Positions 32,104-35,528 of a stretch of DNA of 35,528 nucleotides are shown piece by piece. Under the pieces are notes generated by a model. The model was not told where the DNA came from. It made no database searches and saw nothing but the letters and a program-made list of their open reading frames with translations. Within the stretch, counting starts at the first letter, position 1. Each line of letters opens with the position of its first letter. The DNA is from an uncultured Fretibacterium sp. (GTDB taxonomy: Bacteria > Synergistota > Synergistia > Synergistales > Aminobacteriaceae): positions 1 to 35,528 of the forward strand of contig CALBPU010000079.1 of NCBI GenBank assembly GCA_937899395.1, given 5' to 3'. The position numbers and the translations under genes were made by a program.

Positions 32104-34857
32104 TTAATGATTTCGCTTTATTAAGGCGAGAAGAATTATTGCTGCTGAGAAAATATTAATTCCTGTTGAACAGCTTCCGCTTGAAGAACTTGAGATATTA
32201 TTATTGTTCTCTTCAGTTTTTGAATTTGTAACTGTAACGTCCATTTTCAAATCCTTAAAGCCTGTTTCATAATCATAAGAAATTTTTGCAGGCACGCTTG
32301 CAAATTTTGTTTCAGCTTCTTTATCATCTGAACTCACTGAAATTTCTTTGTCATCTTTATCGAATGCTTTGACGTTTGAAATTTTTTCAGGGTGTGAAAC
32401 GTAATCGGCGAAATTAATTTCATTGCCAAATTCCCAGCCTGTTATATCTTGTGAAATACATGAAACTTCAATGAGTTTATCGAAACTTTCAAGATTTAAT
32501 TCAGCAAGTGAGTTATTTTCGCACTCCAAAATTTTCAGTGCTTCACAGCCCGAAATATTAAGACTTTTAACGGAACTGAACGGGAATGAAAGTGTTTCAA
32601 GATTTACGCAGTTCTCAATATCAACTGAAACAAGTTTAGGATTGTTTCCTGCGTCAAGACTTAAAAGAGATTGGCAATTCTTCAAAACAATTTCTTCAAG
32701 CTCATCACATGCACCTGCTTCAACGTATTTAATTTTGCTTCCTGAAATATTAAACGCCGTTATTGATGAGTTAGCATTAAGGTCAACTGATTGAAGCCCT
32801 GAGAATTTTTCAATGCCTGAAATATTTGTTATATATGTCGGTACTTTGAATGCTGTAACTTTTTCAATCTCGTAACCGTTCATTGCCTCGATATAACTTG
32901 CCAAATTCGTTTCACCTTCAACTTCATAACGTAAACTTTCAATGACATCTTCAACAGAAACTTCAGAAGGATTTACGTGTTCAACTTCATCTGAAACTTC
33001 AACGTACACCGACATTAAAACGTCAGAAAAATTCGTGTTGTACCAATAAATAATTTCCGTCGGTTTATCTTTGAAGTAAGCGATTAAATTTTCTTTGTCA
33101 AAATATGCTTCAATATTTTCGGCTGTAACATCGGAAATTTTTTCAGTATCTGATAACAAATTACTGCAATCAATTTTGTATTTGTAATCGTCAGTGCTGA
33201 AAGTTCTGCTTGCTTTTACATGTAAATCAATATCCTGACTGTTGCAAATTAATTCGGTTAAATTTTCAAAGCCTGTTATATTGAGACTTGTTAATTTGTT
33301 TTCGGAGCAGTCAAGACTCGTTAATGCCGTGAAAATTTCAATGCCCGTTAAATCTTTAATGCCTAATCCGTTGAGATTAATAACTGTTGCTTTTGCGATT
33401 TCACTTTCACTCAGATATTCATCTTTATCAAGGTCTAAAGTGTTCAAAATATAAGCTCTGAAATTCTCGTCGGGGAATTTTTCCTCGTTTATCATCGTAG
33501 CCGGAACTGTGAAAACTTTTAAGCAGACATTAACCGGTATAATTTTCTCTTCGTCTTTATCGTAGAAATTTTTTCCGTCTGTCCAATTCATTGAAGCTGT
33601 TAAAGTTTCGCCAGTATTATTTGAAATCCAGCTTTCACTTTCATAAACAGCAGGATAAGAATATTCTTCAACTGCCATTTCAACAGCTATCGGATATTTA
33701 TATCCTGAAGTCATATTCATTTTAGCAACGATTGAAAAATAATGTCCCTCTTCAATCGGCACGGCTTTTGCAGGAATAATTGTGTGATAACCTGCGTGTG
33801 CTATCTCAATATCCTTTGAGACAAATAAAGGCGTGCTTAAATCAGAAGGTAAAGGATTTGAAGGCAACACAGTCCCTAAATCAAAAACATAAAAATCACA
33901 GTTTACATTGTTGTCTGTAGTGTAAAAACTTATTTCTTTGATAATTTCGTTCGCACGTTCAGACCTGAAAATATTAGCCTGCCATTTTCCCTGAACATCA
34001 GCGCACCAGCCTAACTCGTCATGGCCGTAATGTTTTATTCCTGTTTGATTTTCTTTTACGAGATAAGAGACTATGTTGCCCAAATATTGTTCGTAGGACA
34101 TATAAAAATATCCTTCATCGCCCCAATCTGAACCCCATGAATTTTTTACGATCCATGCTCCTTTTGATGAAGGTATTAAATCAGGATCGTTATCGTTGAA
34201 ATTTGACGCTGAAAAATTATCGTCCCAGCCTATTAATTGAATTGCATGTCCTGTTTTTGTTCCATTGTTAGTGAAGTATGTTGTGAAGCCGCTTGCATTT
34301 GAATATTTACCTGCTGAATAATAAGATGCTTGAACGGCACCGTTTATTATTATGTATGCTTTGATGATGTTTTTAACGTTTTCACGTGTATTAGAAGCCC
34401 AATTCGGATTAAGCGAGCCAATTAAATCAGCTTCATGAACCCTCACAGCTATTGGGTGATAATCAGTTGAATTTTTCGGCATAACGTCCATTGAAGGAGC
34501 TTTTTCGTAAGGCAATGAAGCTTCTGTTACAGGCCCTGACATTCTTGCTAAATATGCCATAGACATATAATAATTTCCGCCCTGAGCAAGAACATAATAT
34601 TCTGAAGAAACATTTACGCCTTGAATATTAAGAGGTACTACAAAATAATTATTTTCCTGATTAGAATCAGCATATAAAAACCACGCCATATGAAGTTCTG
34701 ATAAATCCGGCGAAGTTTCAAGGAAAGAAAAATTCTGCGTTAAATAATTTGATTCTATTGAACCGAGAGACGCAAATGTCCAACAGGTTTCATATCTGCC
34801 TTGATCTTTAATCTCAGTTACTCTTCCGTAATTACGAAGATCATAAGAAACGGGCAA
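32104..34857 (-). CDS. Papain-family (C1A) cysteine peptidase with leucine-rich repeats and Synerg-CTERM tail; 5' end missing
   Basis: From TTG at 34857 the product is 917 residues. The peptidase domain (1-265) has Q19 and C25 (KDQGRYETCWTFAS), H204 (TGHAIQLIGWDD) and N239 (IVKNSWGSDWGDEGYF). A beta-rich domain follows (about 280-445). Next is an EF-hand-like loop (DLDKDEYLSESEIA) opening a leucine-rich segment (LTSLDCSENKLTSLNITGFE) that recurs near 690-800. The C-terminal 34 residues are a Ser-rich linker, GSCSTG, a hydrophobic helix and KRNH, matching Synerg-CTERM. There is no signal peptide. The frame is open for only 20 more codons, to a TGA at 34918-34920, with no better start. So the 5' end is lost or replaced. 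It was probably a cell-surface or secreted protease. Confidence 0.85.
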   Translation of the reverse strand: MPVSYDLRNYGRVTEIKDQGRYETCWTFASLGSIESNYLTQNFSFLETSPDLSELHMAWFLYADSNQENNYFVVPLNIQGVNVSSEYYVLAQGGNYYMSMAYLARMSGPVTEASLPYEKAPSMDVMPKNSTDYHPIAVRVHEADLIGSLNPNWASNTRENVKNIIKAYIIINGAVQASYYSAGKYSNASGFTTYFTNNGTKTGHAIQLIGWDDNFSASNFNDNDPDLIPSSKGAWIVKNSWGSDWGDEGYFYMSYEQYLGNIVSYLVKENQTGIKHYGHDELGWCADVQGKWQANIFRSERANEIIKEISFYTTDNNVNCDFYVFDLGTVLPSNPLPSDLSTPLFVSKDIEIAHAGYHTIIPAKAVPIEEGHYFSIVAKMNMTSGYKYPIAVEMAVEEYSYPAVYESESWISNNTGETLTASMNWTDGKNFYDKDEEKIIPVNVCLKVFTVPATMINEEKFPDENFRAYILNTLDLDKDEYLSESEIAKATVINLNGLGIKDLTGIEIFTALTSLDCSENKLTSLNITGFENLTELICNSQDIDLHVKASRTFSTDDYKYKIDCSNLLSDTEKISDVTAENIEAYFDKENLIAYFKDKPTEIIYWYNTNFSDVLMSVYVEVSDEVEHVNPSEVSVEDVIESLRYEVEGETNLASYIEAMNGYEIEKVTAFKVPTYITNISGIEKFSGLQSVDLNANSSITAFNISGSKIKYVEAGACDELEEIVLKNCQSLLSLDAGNNPKLVSVDIENCVNLETLSFPFSSVKSLNISGCEALKILECENNSLAELNLESFDKLIEVSCISQDITGWEFGNEINFADYVSHPEKISNVKAFDKDDKEISVSSDDKEAETKFASVPAKISYDYETGFKDLKMDVTVTNSKTEENNNNISSSSSGSCSTGINIFSAAIILLALIKRNH

Positions 34858-34912
34858 AATTATTTCACCGTCTTTTGAAAAACGTGAACTTGAAAATTTT
34901 TTTGAGTTTTTT

Positions 34913-34945
34913 GAAATTCAACATCATTAATTGATATTGAATTTC
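34913..34945. repeat. Inverted repeat at the probable right-hand junction
   Basis: GAAATTCAA (34913-34921) and TTGAATTTC (34937-34945) form a perfect 9-bp inverted repeat around 15 bases. It lies between the truncated start of the peptidase gene and the AT-rich frame to its right. It is not a convincing terminator (no GC core). It could be a fold-back or join point, or chance in AT-rich DNA. Confidence 0.5.
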
Positions 34946-34977
34946 TCAACTTTTGTGAAGATTTACTTTTTATTGAA

Positions 34978-35528
34978 ATGGTAAGTCATAAAGGAGAACT
35001 AATGTGGAGAAATAATATTATGCAAAATGGGTCTTTCCCCGTTGAAGCTAAAATAAATCAATTAATTTTTTACAATGATACTACTCATAAGCCAGAATTT
35101 GGAATGAATGCTATGTTTCATCCTTATAGTGGTAGACTGAGTTATGGAGCTAGAAGAATTATGTGTATTTTTTCTTATATGAATAATTTCGGAGTTAGAG
35201 TAGGAGGAAGTAGAGAAGATAATTCGGGAGATTTAATAATTACTTACACTGATGATGGAACTGAAGTTAATTTAGTGCAAAATTGGTCCACAACACATTC
35301 CTTGGCACAAAGAAGTTATTTTGATGGACAATATTTTTATACGGCATCTTTAGGAGATGCTCATCCTGCTAATATTAAAGTTGTAAGAATTGATCCAATG
35401 CTAAAAGTTGAAATTAATAAAAATATGAAAATTAATAGTTATGATAAGAATGATGAATTTGGAAATAATTTTGGACAGATTGAACAACCTGAACAAAAAC
35501 TGGATCATTATACTGCTATTCAAGAAAA
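34978..35528 (+). CDS. Unrecognised AT-rich reading frame, cut by the window end
   Basis: The frame is open from 34957 to the last base. ATG codons at 34978 and 35002 are possible starts; the second has AAAGGAG five bases ahead. The translation is ordered and not low-complexity at first (FGMNAMFHPYSGRLSYGARR, IMCIFSYMNNFG, then WSTTHSLAQRSYFDGQYFYT and ASLGDAHPANIKVVRIDP), and later becomes Asn/Lys-rich. All eight arginines after 35002 are AGA, and GC is about 30% overall, down to 15% in 35401-35460, unlike the neighbouring genes. I cannot name a family. The pattern recalls extracellular proteins of unicellular eukaryotes, but this is from memory. Foreign DNA joined by assembly, or a transferred gene, are both open. 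Confidence 0.5.
   Translation, partial: MVSHKGELMWRNNIMQNGSFPVEAKINQLIFYNDTTHKPEFGMNAMFHPYSGRLSYGARRIMCIFSYMNNFGVRVGGSREDNSGDLIITYTDDGTEVNLVQNWSTTHSLAQRSYFDGQYFYTASLGDAHPANIKVVRIDPMLKVEINKNMKINSYDKNDEFGNNFGQIEQPEQKLDHYTAIQE

Noticed and set aside
32440..33460. Plus-strand reading frames opposite the peptidase gene as real genes
   Set aside because: They mirror the leucine-rich coding strand, have no ribosome sites and no recognisable products.
1..35528. CRISPR arrays, tRNA or rRNA genes, transposases, toxin-antitoxin pairs
   Set aside because: No regularly spaced repeats, cloverleaf sequences, rRNA-like stretches or transposase motifs were found on either strand by eye.

Overview
The window looks like chromosome of a low-GC (about 35-40% by eye) diderm bacterium, most likely a gut or rumen member of the Synergistota. 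The main pointers are lipid A genes with BamA, a complete type II secretion (T2SS) operon, and a large cysteine peptidase whose last 34 residues fit the Synerg-CTERM sorting signal (Ser-rich linker, Gly-Ser-Cys-x-x-Gly, hydrophobic helix, Lys-Arg tail). The species call is inference.

Layout. Positions 23106 down to 1 are read almost entirely on the minus strand. First come hisZ-hisG-hisD, an acyl-ACP thioesterase, trkA and trkH, all overlapping end to end. A fused MFS/spermidine-synthase-like protein follows, then an O-antigen-ligase/PglL-like membrane protein that overlaps gspJ. The T2SS genes run gspJ-K-L-M-N-C-I-D-E-F-G-H. A separate translation operon comes last: infC (non-AUG start, attenuator-like leader)-rpmI-rplT-pheS. 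A palindromic divergent promoter at about 23138-23159 separates this block from a plus-strand envelope operon: an ECF-like sigma factor, a single-pass membrane protein of unknown function, bamA, an unknown exported protein, lpxD, lpxC, fabZ and lpxA. Phosphoglucomutase follows from its own promoter. A bidirectional terminator at 32056-32095 separates it from the convergent cysteine peptidase gene.

How the genes fit together. The T2SS genes give every core part except the prepilin peptidase: secretin, ATPase, inner-membrane platform and five pseudopilins. The PglL-like protein may glycosylate pseudopilins, and the peptidase is a plausible secreted client. The most suggestive arrangement is a sigma factor plus a possible membrane-anchored regulator placed directly ahead of BamA and lipid A genes. 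In E. coli, sigma-E controls much the same gene set from elsewhere in the genome, so this could be a hard-wired envelope-homeostasis unit.

Both ends look discontinuous. At the left, the N-terminal half of PheS runs in frame into a piece resembling a Gfo/Idh/MocA oxidoreductase, with the PheS catalytic motifs 2 and 3 missing. At the right, the peptidase lacks its signal peptide and abuts a much more AT-rich reading frame with unusual codon use and a protist-like look. Assembly chimeras at the ends are the simplest explanation; gene fusion or transfer are alternatives. No rRNA, tRNA, CRISPR array or insertion sequence was seen.
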